From Anaerostipes sp. (GTDB lineage: Bacteria > Bacillota > Clostridia > Lachnospirales > Lachnospiraceae): 44,783 bases of DNA. Under the pieces are notes generated by a model. The model had not been told where the DNA came from and did no database searches. It saw only the letters and a list, made by a program, of their open reading frames with translations. The DNA lies in NCBI GenBank assembly GCA_028697725.1, contig JAQVEG010000020.1, positions 1 through 44,783 of the forward strand, given 5' to 3'. Within the stretch, counting starts at the first letter, position 1. Every line of letters starts with the position of its first letter. Both the position numbers and the translations under genes were made by a program. Positions 25,605 to 33,717 of this stretch are shown piece by piece.

Positions 25605-25635
25605 ATTGTATCTCCTCAACCTTGGTCAAGGTCAA
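25605..25635 (-). promoter_or_regulatory. putative lar-operon promoter with dyad in a 19-bp spacer
   Basis: On the minus strand TTGACC (25635-25630) and TACAAT (25610-25605) are 19 bp apart, longer than usual. The dyad ACCTTGACCAAGGT (25632-25619) overlaps the -35 and the spacer. A long spacer with a dyad recalls MerR-type promoters, but the dyad is short and off-centre and no MerR gene is nearby. Confidence 0.4.
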
Positions 25636-25636
25636 G

Positions 25637-25674
25637 AAATAAAAAGAAGCAAAGCCTTTTTTGCCCCACTTCTC
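25637..25674 (-). terminator. terminator of the FAD-protein operon
   Basis: On the minus strand AGAAG...GCAAA pairs with TTTGC...TTCT around an AAAGGC loop with a small bulge, followed by TTTTTATTTCTT. It lies 10 bp past the FAD-protein stop and just upstream of the lar promoter. Confidence 0.5.
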
Positions 25675-25684
25675 CTATGATTTA

Positions 25685-27076
25685 TTATTTACATAAAATA
25701 CTCTTTGCCACACTTAGTCCATTTGCTGAAGCCTGCTGGAGTCCTCTTGTCACTGAAGCTCCATCTCCAATGGTGCGTAGACCCTTAATGTTTGTCTCAA
25801 AATCTTTATTTGTCAAAATCTTATTAGAGTAAAACTTAACTTCTACACCATATAAAAGGGTTTCGTCACTTGCCATCCCCGGTGTCACTTCATCTAAGGC
25901 ATAAATCATTTCTTCAATGTCCTTCATAATTCGATATGGAAATACTAAAGACAAATCACCTGGGACTGCATCTTTCAATGTTGGTGTAATATTATTTCTT
26001 ACAATTCGCTCTTCTGTAGTTCTTCTTCCACGTACAAAATCTCCAAATCTCTGCACTAGAATCTTGTTATCACAAAGCATGTTGCTTAACTGCGCGATAT
26101 GCTTTCCATATTGAATGGGTTCTTTAAATGGCTTGGTAAAATTCTTGGATACTAACAATGCAAAGTTGGTATTGTCTGTTTTCATGTCCTCAGCCTTATA
26201 TGCATGTCCATTTACCACTGCAAGTCCATTTTCATAATACTCTGTGGCAACTTCTCCTGATGGATTGGTACAAAATACGCGAACTTTATCATCAAAGGTA
26301 GGGGTATAATAAACTAACTTTGCCTCGTATAGACTTTGATTTAATTCTTCCATAATCTCATCTCGCACTTCTACACGAACTCCCACATCCACAGTTCCCA
26401 CCTGAGTTTCAATTCCATGGGTTCTACACACGTCACTGAGCCATTCTGAACCTTCTCTTCCAACTGCTGCAACAATCTCATCAGCCTCAAAAGTTTCCCC
26501 TTTGTCTGTGATAACTGCTTTTGCTCTCCCATGTTCAATGACAATATCATTTACCATGGTATCAAAAAGCATGTCCACGCCTTCCTGCTGCAAATGCTCT
26601 TGTAATCTTCCATAAATCTTATATCCTTCTTCCGTTCCTAAATGGCGGATGGGACACTCTATTAATTTTAGATTTGCCTTGATTGCTTTTCGACGAATGT
26701 GGCTGATTTTCTCTTCCTGATTTATGCCGTAAACCTTTTCATCGGCACCAAATTTCAAATAAATATTATCAGATTCCTTTAACAATTCAACGGTTTTATC
26801 ATATCCTAGAATTTCTGGAAGATTTCCACCAACGTCTGGAGATAGAGAAAGCTTTCCGTCAGAAAATGCTCCTGCCCCTGCAAATCCTGTAGTAATGGAG
26901 CAAGGCTTGCATCCAACACATGATTTTGTATTTCTTTTGGGACATTGACGCCGCTCAATAGAATGACCCTTTTCCACCATTAGAATCTTCATCTCTGGCT
27001 TTTGTCTCTTCAATTCATAGGCACAAAATATTGCAGAAGGTCCCGCTCCAATTGTAATTACATCGTATTTTTTCAT
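25685..27076 (-). CDS. FAD-dependent oxidoreductase (BFD/thioredoxin-reductase-like fold)
   Basis: 463 residues. An N-terminal dinucleotide-binding motif (VITIGAGPSAIFCAYEL) and MVEKG form the FAD site. A cysteine-rich stretch RRQCPKRNTKSCVGCKPC at about 48-65 and GFAGAGAFSDGKL follow, and the protein ends with TIGDGASVTRGLQQASANG, the second FAD contact. This is a widespread uncharacterised FAD-dependent family; the substrate is unknown. The start at 27076 overlaps the DUF523 stop (ATGA). It is the last of a four-gene operon. Confidence 0.82.
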   Translation of the reverse strand: MKKYDVITIGAGPSAIFCAYELKRQKPEMKILMVEKGHSIERRQCPKRNTKSCVGCKPCSITTGFAGAGAFSDGKLSLSPDVGGNLPEILGYDKTVELLKESDNIYLKFGADEKVYGINQEEKISHIRRKAIKANLKLIECPIRHLGTEEGYKIYGRLQEHLQQEGVDMLFDTMVNDIVIEHGRAKAVITDKGETFEADEIVAAVGREGSEWLSDVCRTHGIETQVGTVDVGVRVEVRDEIMEELNQSLYEAKLVYYTPTFDDKVRVFCTNPSGEVATEYYENGLAVVNGHAYKAEDMKTDNTNFALLVSKNFTKPFKEPIQYGKHIAQLSNMLCDNKILVQRFGDFVRGRRTTEERIVRNNITPTLKDAVPGDLSLVFPYRIMKDIEEMIYALDEVTPGMASDETLLYGVEVKFYSNKILTNKDFETNIKGLRTIGDGASVTRGLQQASANGLSVAKSILCK

Positions 27077-27507
27077 TCTGTCTTCTCCCCACATATTTCA
27101 TGTTCATTTTGTATGGTAATTCCGTTCTTTTTTAGAAGTCTTGCCGTAAGACCATCTCCCTCTATAACGGTATGTGAAAATGTTCCATCATAGATTTGCC
27201 CACATCCACAAGAAGGACTTTTCTCCTTTAAAATAGCACGTTTACAATGATACATTTTCGCTATTTTTAACGTTTCTCTGGCTCCCGCTTCAAATTCCTT
27301 GGTCACATCTTTTCCTGTTTCTGTTACTACCTTATCTCCTTTTATTTCAGAAGGCACTCTTGGAGTTGGAAGACCACCCATAATCTCTGGACACACTGGA
27401 ATGAGACAATGATTTTTCATTAATTTTTTCACTTCTTCATTTTCATTATTTCCATGATTATACTTACAGTTGACTCCTAACAAACACGCACTGACTAGTA
27501 TATGCAT
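27073..27507 (-). CDS. DUF523 family protein
   Basis: 144 residues matching the DUF523 family: VSACLLGVNCKYNHGNN at the start, PVCPEIMGGLPTPRVPSE in the middle and ILKEKSPSCGCGQIYDGTF near 95. The conserved cysteines (CLLG, CPE, SPSCG) suggest an iron-sulfur or thiol role; no function is established. GGAGG precedes the ATG, and it overlaps its neighbours on both sides (13 nt upstream, 4 nt downstream). Confidence 0.88.
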   Translation of the reverse strand: MHILVSACLLGVNCKYNHGNNENEEVKKLMKNHCLIPVCPEIMGGLPTPRVPSEIKGDKVVTETGKDVTKEFEAGARETLKIAKMYHCKRAILKEKSPSCGCGQIYDGTFSHTVIEGDGLTARLLKKNGITIQNEHEICGEKTE

Positions 27508-28307
27508 ATTTCCTCCAAATCATCTGGCACATAAATATTTCCTGTAAAATTTTCTCTGGCTTCTTTCGTATATGCCTCTTTTCGTATATCTAGATTCTTG
27601 TCCTCTGTATGGTACATTAAAAGATTTTTTACCTTTAACTCTTCTGCTAATTTACCTGTATCTAGTGCTGTACTGTGATGTTTTTCATAGGGTTTAAATA
27701 TATCTCGGTGTTCATACAAACAAAAAGCTTCACACAAAAGCCAGTCTGCGTTTTTTGCATAGCTTTCACAATGTTCTTTATAAGGCTCATCACCAAGGCA
27801 AGTAAACTTCTGACCATTTGGCAAATCAAGGGTAAACCCAAACTGCTTATCCTTTGTAGAAAGAATATCGAATACTTTCATCTTCATTCCTGCTAAAACA
27901 ATTTGCTCTCCATCTTTTACTTCCACCACGTGAATTCGATCCCCTATCAAAGAAGAGAACTTTTTCGTAAGTGTCATTTGGGCAATACTCTTAATAATTT
28001 CAGCCGATAAATCATGACAGTAAATGGTAAAGTCACCTTCATATTTCTCTTGACGCATCATAGTTGCAATCTTACGAATCACCCAGACAACACCTATAAT
28101 ATGATCTGTATGTCCATGAGTTACAAACATCTCATGAAGTTTTTCAAAGGGAATCTTCGCTTTCTCCATCTGCACAAGAATTCCATTTCCTCCCCCTGCA
28201 TCTACAAGCATATATTTATCTTCATTTTCAATGGCAAAACATGTATTAAAACACTTGGTTACCATTGCATTTCCAGTTCCTAATATAATTAATTTTGTAT
28301 GACTCAT
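27495..28307 (-). CDS. MBL-fold metal-dependent hydrolase (RNase Z-like)
   Basis: 270 residues of metallo-beta-lactamase fold: ILGTGNAMVTKCFNTCFAI, MLVDAGGG, the zinc motif VTHGHTDHIIGV (HxHxDH), LGDEPY and a late histidine in LMYHTEDKN. The layout resembles RNase Z and related phosphodiesterases but it lacks a clear exosite, so it may act on another phosphoester or lactone. GGAGGAGAATC precedes the ATG. It overlaps the upstream lipoprotein (ATGA) and the downstream DUF523 gene. Confidence 0.87.
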   Translation of the reverse strand: MSHTKLIILGTGNAMVTKCFNTCFAIENEDKYMLVDAGGGNGILVQMEKAKIPFEKLHEMFVTHGHTDHIIGVVWVIRKIATMMRQEKYEGDFTIYCHDLSAEIIKSIAQMTLTKKFSSLIGDRIHVVEVKDGEQIVLAGMKMKVFDILSTKDKQFGFTLDLPNGQKFTCLGDEPYKEHCESYAKNADWLLCEAFCLYEHRDIFKPYEKHHSTALDTGKLAEELKVKNLLMYHTEDKNLDIRKEAYTKEARENFTGNIYVPDDLEEICIY

Positions 28308-29407
28308 GATTCTCCTCCAACTCTCATTTTATATTCGGGAATATTATCATTTCCCTTTATTATCTTATTTCCAAGGTATTTGACACTCCCATTTTCTCCG
28401 AATCTAACGGTCACTTCATGGGTCATAAGCGTGTCATTTCCTAACATCTCACAAACTGCATCTATGGTTAATTTGGTGGTTCCATCCTTGTTCTTTTCTA
28501 CTTTTGTTATTTCTGGAATAGACATTCCAAATGCTGTTGGCGAATAATTTCCACAGGCTAATTCTACCCAAGAATAAGCTCTTTTCGTCTCACTGTAATC
28601 TGCATATTTTCTCACTTGAGACTTAGTCACTGGTAGATATGTGGTCATCAGATTTTCAAATTTTTCTGCATTAATACGATTGGTTCCTTCTTTATACGTC
28701 CAATACTTCCCATGTTTCACTCGATAGAGGAATTCATATAATCCATTATAATCTAGTGATTTTAAATTCTTGGAATCCCAGTTAATTAAGAATAAATTAT
28801 TTCCCTTGTAACCAATTGGATTCATGTATTCATTGGCCAATTTTAAATATTTCTGATTCCATGGCTTAACACGAATCATAGATATGGTATCCACCTCTTC
28901 TGTTGATTTTGGCGCACACAATTTATAAATAAACCAACCCTTCTTGGTATAACTCCATGATTCCATTCTGGTTTTTGTCTCATTGGCAACCACTGGTTTT
29001 TTATCCTGATTCCAAATTCCTCTACTATATAGAAGATACATGTTTTTCCCATCAAAGGTATATTTACTTCGGATGACACTTTCATCGTCCTCTCTCTGAT
29101 ATAAAATAAGCTCACATGATTTCTTTTCCTTGACCTTCAAAAGAAATGCATTCATCTTCTTTGAAGTCGAAGATGTAGCTGTCAAAACTCCTTCTATGGT
29201 TTTATTCCCTGTTTCAAAACTTGAATTCTTTATTTTTAACCTTTGAATAATATCTGCCTTTGCTTCTTTTTTCTCATTTTGAGAAACTGGCAAATCATAT
29301 CCTGTAGTATTCTTGGTTTCCTCTTTCCTTGTTTTCTTTTTTTCACATCCTGTCATTAAAACTACAACTCCAATGAGCAGAAATATCCACACGCACTTTC
29401 TTTTCAT
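28304..29407 (-). CDS. lipoprotein of unknown function
   Basis: 367 residues from the ATG at 29407, which GGAGGTG precedes; the frame extends upstream without support. A lipoprotein signal is clear (IFLLIGVVVLMTGCEKK, Cys about 20), followed by a lysine-rich linker and an exported domain. That domain has many aromatic residues, including WSYTKKGWFIYKLCAP near 145 and a C-terminal beta-rich part. It may belong to the uncharacterised DUF6070-type lipoproteins, but I am not sure. It is first in an operon with cytosolic redox and hydrolase genes, with a TATAAT promoter at 29435-29463. Confidence 0.7.
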   Translation of the reverse strand: MKRKCVWIFLLIGVVVLMTGCEKKKTRKEETKNTTGYDLPVSQNEKKEAKADIIQRLKIKNSSFETGNKTIEGVLTATSSTSKKMNAFLLKVKEKKSCELILYQREDDESVIRSKYTFDGKNMYLLYSRGIWNQDKKPVVANETKTRMESWSYTKKGWFIYKLCAPKSTEEVDTISMIRVKPWNQKYLKLANEYMNPIGYKGNNLFLINWDSKNLKSLDYNGLYEFLYRVKHGKYWTYKEGTNRINAEKFENLMTTYLPVTKSQVRKYADYSETKRAYSWVELACGNYSPTAFGMSIPEITKVEKNKDGTTKLTIDAVCEMLGNDTLMTHEVTVRFGENGSVKYLGNKIIKGNDNIPEYKMRVGGES

Positions 29408-29434
29408 TCTAAAAACACCTCCAATTTCTCTTTT

Positions 29435-29463
29435 ATTATACATGAAAAACAAACATTTGAAAA
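29435..29463 (-). promoter_or_regulatory. promoter of the lipoprotein/MBL/DUF523/FAD operon
   Basis: On the minus strand a perfect TATAAT (29440-29435) lies 17 bp after a weak -35 TTTTCA (29463-29458), about 28 bp before the start codon. Confidence 0.5.
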
Positions 29464-29600
29464 TTCCACCATTTTCATTAATTTTATTACAAATATGTTA
29501 CAAAACTATTTACTTTCAGTGTATTTTGCGTTAAAATAAATACATATTATTCATAAGAGTTCGGGATGAGCGAAACTAAAAACATTACATAGGAGGAAAC

Positions 29601-30458
29601 ATGAAGAAAAAATATTTAAAAATTATTCTCCCGGGAATTATTTGTTTATGTCTGACACTTGCACATTTACCAGAAAGAAAAGTATTTGCTTCTTACAGTC
29701 GATATGTAACTGCAAGTTCTTTAAAAATACGAAAAAGTGCAAAGAGCAGTGCAAAAGTTGTAGGTTACTATAGTAAAGGAAAAAAGGTTACATGTTATGG
29801 CACCAGCGGCAGTTGGACTAAGGTAAAATATAATGGTGCTTATCGTTATGTTTCTACCTCATATCTAGCAAAGGCTGCTTCAACTAGCACTTACAGCCGA
29901 TATGTAACTGCAAGTTCTTTAAAAATACGAAAAAGTGCAAAGAGCAGTGCAAAAGTTGTAGGTTACTATAGTAAAGGAAAAAAAGTCACATGCTATGGCA
30001 CCAGCGGCAGTTGGACCAAGGTAAAATACAATAGTGCTTATCGCTATGTTTCTACCTCGTATCTGGCAAAGAGCATTACTACTACAAAAACTTCATCATC
30101 TGTAAGTGGAACATCTGTTGTAAATTATGCCCTTCAATTTGTGGGGAATCCATATGTATGGGGTGGTTCAAGTTTAACAAAAGGTGCTGACTGTTCTGGA
30201 TTTACTATGGCGGTTTATGCACACTATGGCTATAGCCTTCCACACAGTTCCATTAGTCAGCGTTCCTCTGGACGTGCTGTAAGCAGTTCAAGCAGACAAG
30301 CAGGAGACTTAATTTGTTACAATACAATTGGTGGCGTTGGACACGTTGCACTTTACATTGGCAATAATAAAGTTGTCCATGCTGGAAGTTCAAGCACTGG
30401 AATCCATACTTCAACATGGAATTATCGTTCTGTAAATTGTGTCAGAAGAATTTTATAA
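29601..30458 (+). CDS. secreted SH3b-SH3b-NlpC/P60 peptidoglycan hydrolase
   Basis: 285 residues. A signal peptide (about 1-30) is followed by two almost identical 66-residue SH3b repeats (starting YSRYVTASSLKIRKSAKSS at 32 and 98), a Ser/Thr linker and an NlpC/P60 domain. The latter has the catalytic Cys in GADCSGFTMAVYAHYG, the histidine in GVGHVALYIG and a polar third residue near KVVHAG. Such enzymes cut D-glutamyl-diaminopimelate bonds in peptidoglycan stems, with SH3b binding the wall. AGGAGGAAAC precedes the ATG. The leader of about 100 nt contains no recognised riboswitch. It is monocistronic with a very strong terminator. Confidence 0.93.
   Translation: MKKKYLKIILPGIICLCLTLAHLPERKVFASYSRYVTASSLKIRKSAKSSAKVVGYYSKGKKVTCYGTSGSWTKVKYNGAYRYVSTSYLAKAASTSTYSRYVTASSLKIRKSAKSSAKVVGYYSKGKKVTCYGTSGSWTKVKYNSAYRYVSTSYLAKSITTTKTSSSVSGTSVVNYALQFVGNPYVWGGSSLTKGADCSGFTMAVYAHYGYSLPHSSISQRSSGRAVSSSSRQAGDLICYNTIGGVGHVALYIGNNKVVHAGSSSTGIHTSTWNYRSVNCVRRIL
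29694..30089 (+). repeat. two 198-bp tandem repeats encoding SH3b domains
   Basis: Unit one (from 29694) and unit two (from 29892) are about 95% identical over their first 180 bp. By my count about ten bases differ, and all but one are synonymous (the exception is Gly to Ser). This points to a recent duplication or ongoing gene conversion. Confidence 0.85.
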
Positions 30459-30466
30459 AAATAGCA

Positions 30467-30513
30467 CAAAGAGGTACTGTCCTTACTTATGGACAGTACC
30501 TCTTTGTATTTCT
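30467..30513. terminator. strong bidirectional terminator
   Basis: A perfect 16-bp inverted repeat (CAAAGAGGTACTGTCC, 30467-30482, and its complement 30491-30506) lies between the converging NlpC/P60 and feoAB genes. T-rich tails on either side are modest. Confidence 0.8.
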
Positions 30514-30516
30514 ATT

Positions 30517-32874
30517 CTAAACTAACCCTATGAGCATTCCGATTCCCCTGACAATCCATGCAAAAATCCATGCAATCACACATTGTCCCAATACAACACC
30601 AACAGCCCACTTTCCTCCAAGCTCTCTTTTTACAGAGGAAATTGCTGCAACGCAAGGTGTATACAACAAACAAAATACTAATAAACTAATTGCTGCAAGG
30701 GGCGTAAGTACCGACAGCAGACTTTGTGTAGAACCAAATAATACCGACAAGGTGGAAACTACACTTTCTTTTGCCATAAATCCTGTTATAAGTGCCGTAG
30801 AAATCTTCCAGTTTCCAAATCCTAGTGGTGCAAAAATCGGTGCAATGATTCCTGCTACATTGGCAAGCATACTTGTTTTAGAATCTGTTACTACATTCAT
30901 ATGAATATTAAAGGTCTGCAAAAACCAAATAATAATTGTCGCAATAAAAATAACACTGAAGGCTCTTTGTAAAAAGTCTTTTGCCTTGTCCCATAAAAGA
31001 AGCGCTACATTCTTCGCTCCTGGCATACGATAATTTGGTAGCTCCATTACAAATGGAACTGCCTTTCCTTTGAACATAGTTCCTTTCAATAAAAATGCCA
31101 TCAAAATTCCTACAATCATTCCTACTACATATAAGGAAACCATAATAATCGCTCCATGTCCCGGGAAAAATGCCGCCGTAAAAAATGCATAAATAGGAAG
31201 TTTTGCTGAACAGCTCATAAACGGTGTCAATAAAATAGTCATACGCCGGTCACGTTCTGATGGCAGTGTTCTACTGGCCATAATTCCTGGTACTGTACAT
31301 CCAAATCCTATTAGCATTGGAACAATACTTCTTCCAGACAATCCAATTTTACGAAGCAGTTTATCCATTACAAATGCAACTCTTGCTATGTATCCACTGT
31401 CTTCCATCAAAGACAGGAAGAAAAACAATGTTACAATGACTGGTAGAAAACTAAGGACGCTTCCTACTCCGTTAAATATTCCATCTATAACCAGGGACCT
31501 TAACACTTCATTTACATTGCCTGCCACCATTGCCTTTTCCGCAACATTAGACAGCTGACCAATTCCTATCTCCAATAGATTCTGCAGTGCTGCTCCAATC
31601 ACGTTGAAGGTAAGCCAGAATACAATTGCCATAATTCCAATAAATGCTGGAATTGCTGTGTATTTTCCAGTTAAAATCCGGTCAATTTTTACACTTCTTG
31701 CATGTTCTTTGCTTTCTTTTGGTCTAACCACAGTATCCTTACAAACCTGTTTAATAAACGAAAAACGCATATCTGCAATTGCCGCTGCGCGGTCTAGTCC
31801 GCTTTCTACTTCCATCTGCTGGGTAATATGATCTATCATTTCCTTTTCATTCTGGTCTAGTTTTAGTTTCTCGGCAATCATGGTATCGCCTTCTGCTAAC
31901 TTACTGGCAACAAAACGAACAGGAAGGTCACTCTCCTCTGCATGATCTTCAATTAAATGCATAATGGCATGTAAACAGCGATGTACTGCTCCACCCTTTT
32001 TATTGGCATCACAAAAATCAATTCGTCCAGGTCGTTCCTGATATTTTGCCACATGAAGAGCATGTTCAATTAGTTCCTCAATTCCCTCATTTTTTGAGGC
32101 AGAAATAGGAACCACCGGAATCCCAAGCATATCCTCCATCTCATTGACATGAATGGAACCACCATTTTCACGAACTTCATCCATCATATTTAGAGCCAAT
32201 ACCATGGGAATATCTAATTCCATTAACTGCATGGTTAAATATAAATTTCTTTCAATATTGGTAGCATCAATAATATTAATGATTCCCTTTGGATGCTCTG
32301 AGAGTACAAACTCTCTTGTCACAATCTCCTCACTTGAATAGGGGGACATGGAATAAATCCCTGGTAAATCTGTAATTAACGTTTTGCTGTTGCCTTTAAT
32401 CACTCCATCTTTTCGATCCACTGTCACCCCAGGAAAATTCCCAACATGTTGATTGGAGCCTGTCAGCTGATTAAACAATGTTGTCTTTCCACAATTTTGA
32501 TTTCCTGCAAGTGCAAAGGTTAAAATCGTATCTTCTGGAAGTGGATTCTCATTGGTTTTCACATGATACTTTCCACCTTCACCAAGTCCAGGATGACTAA
32601 TCTTCTTTTTCCCTCTTCTTGTATCCTTTGTTTCTTTTTCTTCTTTATCTTGTATCCCATCTATCTCTATTTTTTCTGCATCTGCAACACGAAGAGTTAA
32701 CTCATATCCCTGCACCAAAAACTGCATAGGATCTCCCATGGGTGCAAACTTAACCATAGTAATATCTTCCCCTGGAATCACTCCCATATCAAGAAAATGC
32801 TGTCTTAATGCACCTTCTCCTCCTACAGACACAATTGTTGCCTTTTTGCCAATCGGCAATTCTTTTAATGTCAT
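30517..32874 (-). CDS. feoB: FeoA-FeoB fusion, ferrous iron importer
   Basis: 785 residues. An N-terminal FeoA (SH3-like) domain at about 1-75 (MTLKELPIGKKATIVSV, FLDMGVIPGEDITMVKFAP) is joined by a charged linker to FeoB. The G-protein domain shows GNQNCGKTT (G1), GNFPGVTVDRK (G2), DLPGIYS (G3) and ALNMMDE (G4). The membrane part of about eight helices carries the two Gate motifs and GFGCTVPGIMA near 545. It imports Fe2+ under anoxic conditions. The start is the ATG at 32874; the frame extends upstream only through the terminator region. A 21-codon ORF and a terminator hairpin lie in its leader. Confidence 0.94.
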   Translation of the reverse strand: MTLKELPIGKKATIVSVGGEGALRQHFLDMGVIPGEDITMVKFAPMGDPMQFLVQGYELTLRVADAEKIEIDGIQDKEEKETKDTRRGKKKISHPGLGEGGKYHVKTNENPLPEDTILTFALAGNQNCGKTTLFNQLTGSNQHVGNFPGVTVDRKDGVIKGNSKTLITDLPGIYSMSPYSSEEIVTREFVLSEHPKGIINIIDATNIERNLYLTMQLMELDIPMVLALNMMDEVRENGGSIHVNEMEDMLGIPVVPISASKNEGIEELIEHALHVAKYQERPGRIDFCDANKKGGAVHRCLHAIMHLIEDHAEESDLPVRFVASKLAEGDTMIAEKLKLDQNEKEMIDHITQQMEVESGLDRAAAIADMRFSFIKQVCKDTVVRPKESKEHARSVKIDRILTGKYTAIPAFIGIMAIVFWLTFNVIGAALQNLLEIGIGQLSNVAEKAMVAGNVNEVLRSLVIDGIFNGVGSVLSFLPVIVTLFFFLSLMEDSGYIARVAFVMDKLLRKIGLSGRSIVPMLIGFGCTVPGIMASRTLPSERDRRMTILLTPFMSCSAKLPIYAFFTAAFFPGHGAIIMVSLYVVGMIVGILMAFLLKGTMFKGKAVPFVMELPNYRMPGAKNVALLLWDKAKDFLQRAFSVIFIATIIIWFLQTFNIHMNVVTDSKTSMLANVAGIIAPIFAPLGFGNWKISTALITGFMAKESVVSTLSVLFGSTQSLLSVLTPLAAISLLVFCLLYTPCVAAISSVKRELGGKWAVGVVLGQCVIAWIFAWIVRGIGMLIGLV

Positions 32875-32928
32875 TTGTAAACCATAACCTTTCTTTTCTC
32901 TTATTGATATTATCATATCAATAATTCC

Positions 32929-32966
32929 AAAAAAAAGAAAGTTAAATGACAAATGCATTTAACTTT
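32929..32966 (-). terminator. terminator hairpin in the feoAB leader
   Basis: A perfect 11-bp inverted repeat (AAAGTTAAATG, 32938-32948, and its complement 32956-32966) with a 7-nt loop is followed on the minus strand by C and eight Ts. It lies 18 bp after the small ORF and 55 bp before the feoAB start, so it could be an attenuator or a simple end of the upstream transcript. Confidence 0.7.
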
Positions 32967-32983
32967 CCGTAAATATCTATTCT

Positions 32984-33049
32984 CTATTTATCCTTCTTAA
33001 TCCCATATTTTTTAGCTAAATATTGGATAATATCAAAATTCTTCTTCAT
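32984..33049 (-). CDS. 21-residue ORF upstream of feoAB (possible leader peptide)
   Basis: An ATG at 33049 with a very strong ribosome site (AAGGAGG, 8 nt upstream) encodes a basic amphipathic peptide beginning MKKNFDIIQYLAKKYGI and ending KKDK. It is followed by a terminator hairpin and then feoAB on the same strand. The strong ribosome site argues that it is translated. The peptide lacks runs of one amino acid, so classic amino-acid attenuation is unlikely. It may be a stand-alone small protein. No family was recognised. Confidence 0.55.
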   Translation of the reverse strand: MKKNFDIIQYLAKKYGIKKDK

Positions 33050-33176
33050 GATATCTACCTCCTTACGATGTTGCTGTATCAAGTAGTTATCAGGTCACTA
33101 TACAGGTTAAATGTGTCCAAACCGTGAACACTTCCTTAAGTATTCTATAATATTCATTAAGATGCATGCTACCTTT

Positions 33177-33674
33177 CTATGCCTTCTCCCACTCAAGAAG
33201 CTTTCTCTTTGTCTCAACTCCTGCTGCATAACCTGTGAGACTTCCATTTGAACCCACCACCCGATGGCAAGGAATCACAATGGAAATAGGATTATGCCCT
33301 ACAGCTCCCCCAACCGCTTGGGGAGACATCCTCTCTTTCCCCTTCTTTCTTGCAATTTCCTTTGCAATATCACCATAAGTAATAACCTTTCCATAGGGAA
33401 TCTCACATAAAATCTGCCATACACTTTTCTGAAAATCAGTACCTCTAGGCGCTAAGGGTAATTGAGAAATAGCAGGCTGTTCTCCAGCAAAATATTGATC
33501 CAGCCATTTTTTTGCTGCAGAAAAAATCGGAAGTTTATTGTCTTCTATCATATCTTCAAAAATAGTATTCCCATGGTATTTTTGTCCCTCAATCCATAAA
33601 CCAGTCAGATTCTCTCCGTCTGATGCTAGCGTCAGCAACCCCACAGGGGATGAATAAACCGTTGTATAATACAT
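33177..33674 (-). CDS. ogt: methylated-DNA-protein cysteine methyltransferase
   Basis: 165 residues. It transfers the methyl group from O6-methylguanine or O4-methylthymine to its own cysteine in a single-turnover repair reaction. The acceptor cysteine is in SIVIPCHRVVGSNGSLTGYA near 137, and the helix-turn-helix part shows TDFQKSVWQILCEIPYGK and AVGGAVGHNP. Length and lack of an Ada regulatory domain fit Ogt. The MYYTTVYSSPVG start is typical. It lies alone between the feo leader and the DUF3737 gene. Confidence 0.94.
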   Translation of the reverse strand: MYYTTVYSSPVGLLTLASDGENLTGLWIEGQKYHGNTIFEDMIEDNKLPIFSAAKKWLDQYFAGEQPAISQLPLAPRGTDFQKSVWQILCEIPYGKVITYGDIAKEIARKKGKERMSPQAVGGAVGHNPISIVIPCHRVVGSNGSLTGYAAGVETKRKLLEWEKA

Positions 33675-33717
33675 GTGAAATTCTCCTTATCAAATCAATC
33701 GACTATTTCTAGCACAT

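Noticed and set aside
29465..29600. Cyclic di-AMP (ydaO) riboswitch ahead of the NlpC/P60 gene
   Set aside because: Such genes often carry one, but this leader of at most about 130 nt has only a small TTCG/CGAA hairpin and no ydaO core.
33050..33176. Fur or DtxR box ahead of the feo leader
   Set aside because: Only weak AT-rich dyads (CTTAA...TTAAG near 33135-33161) are present, not a convincing match to either consensus.
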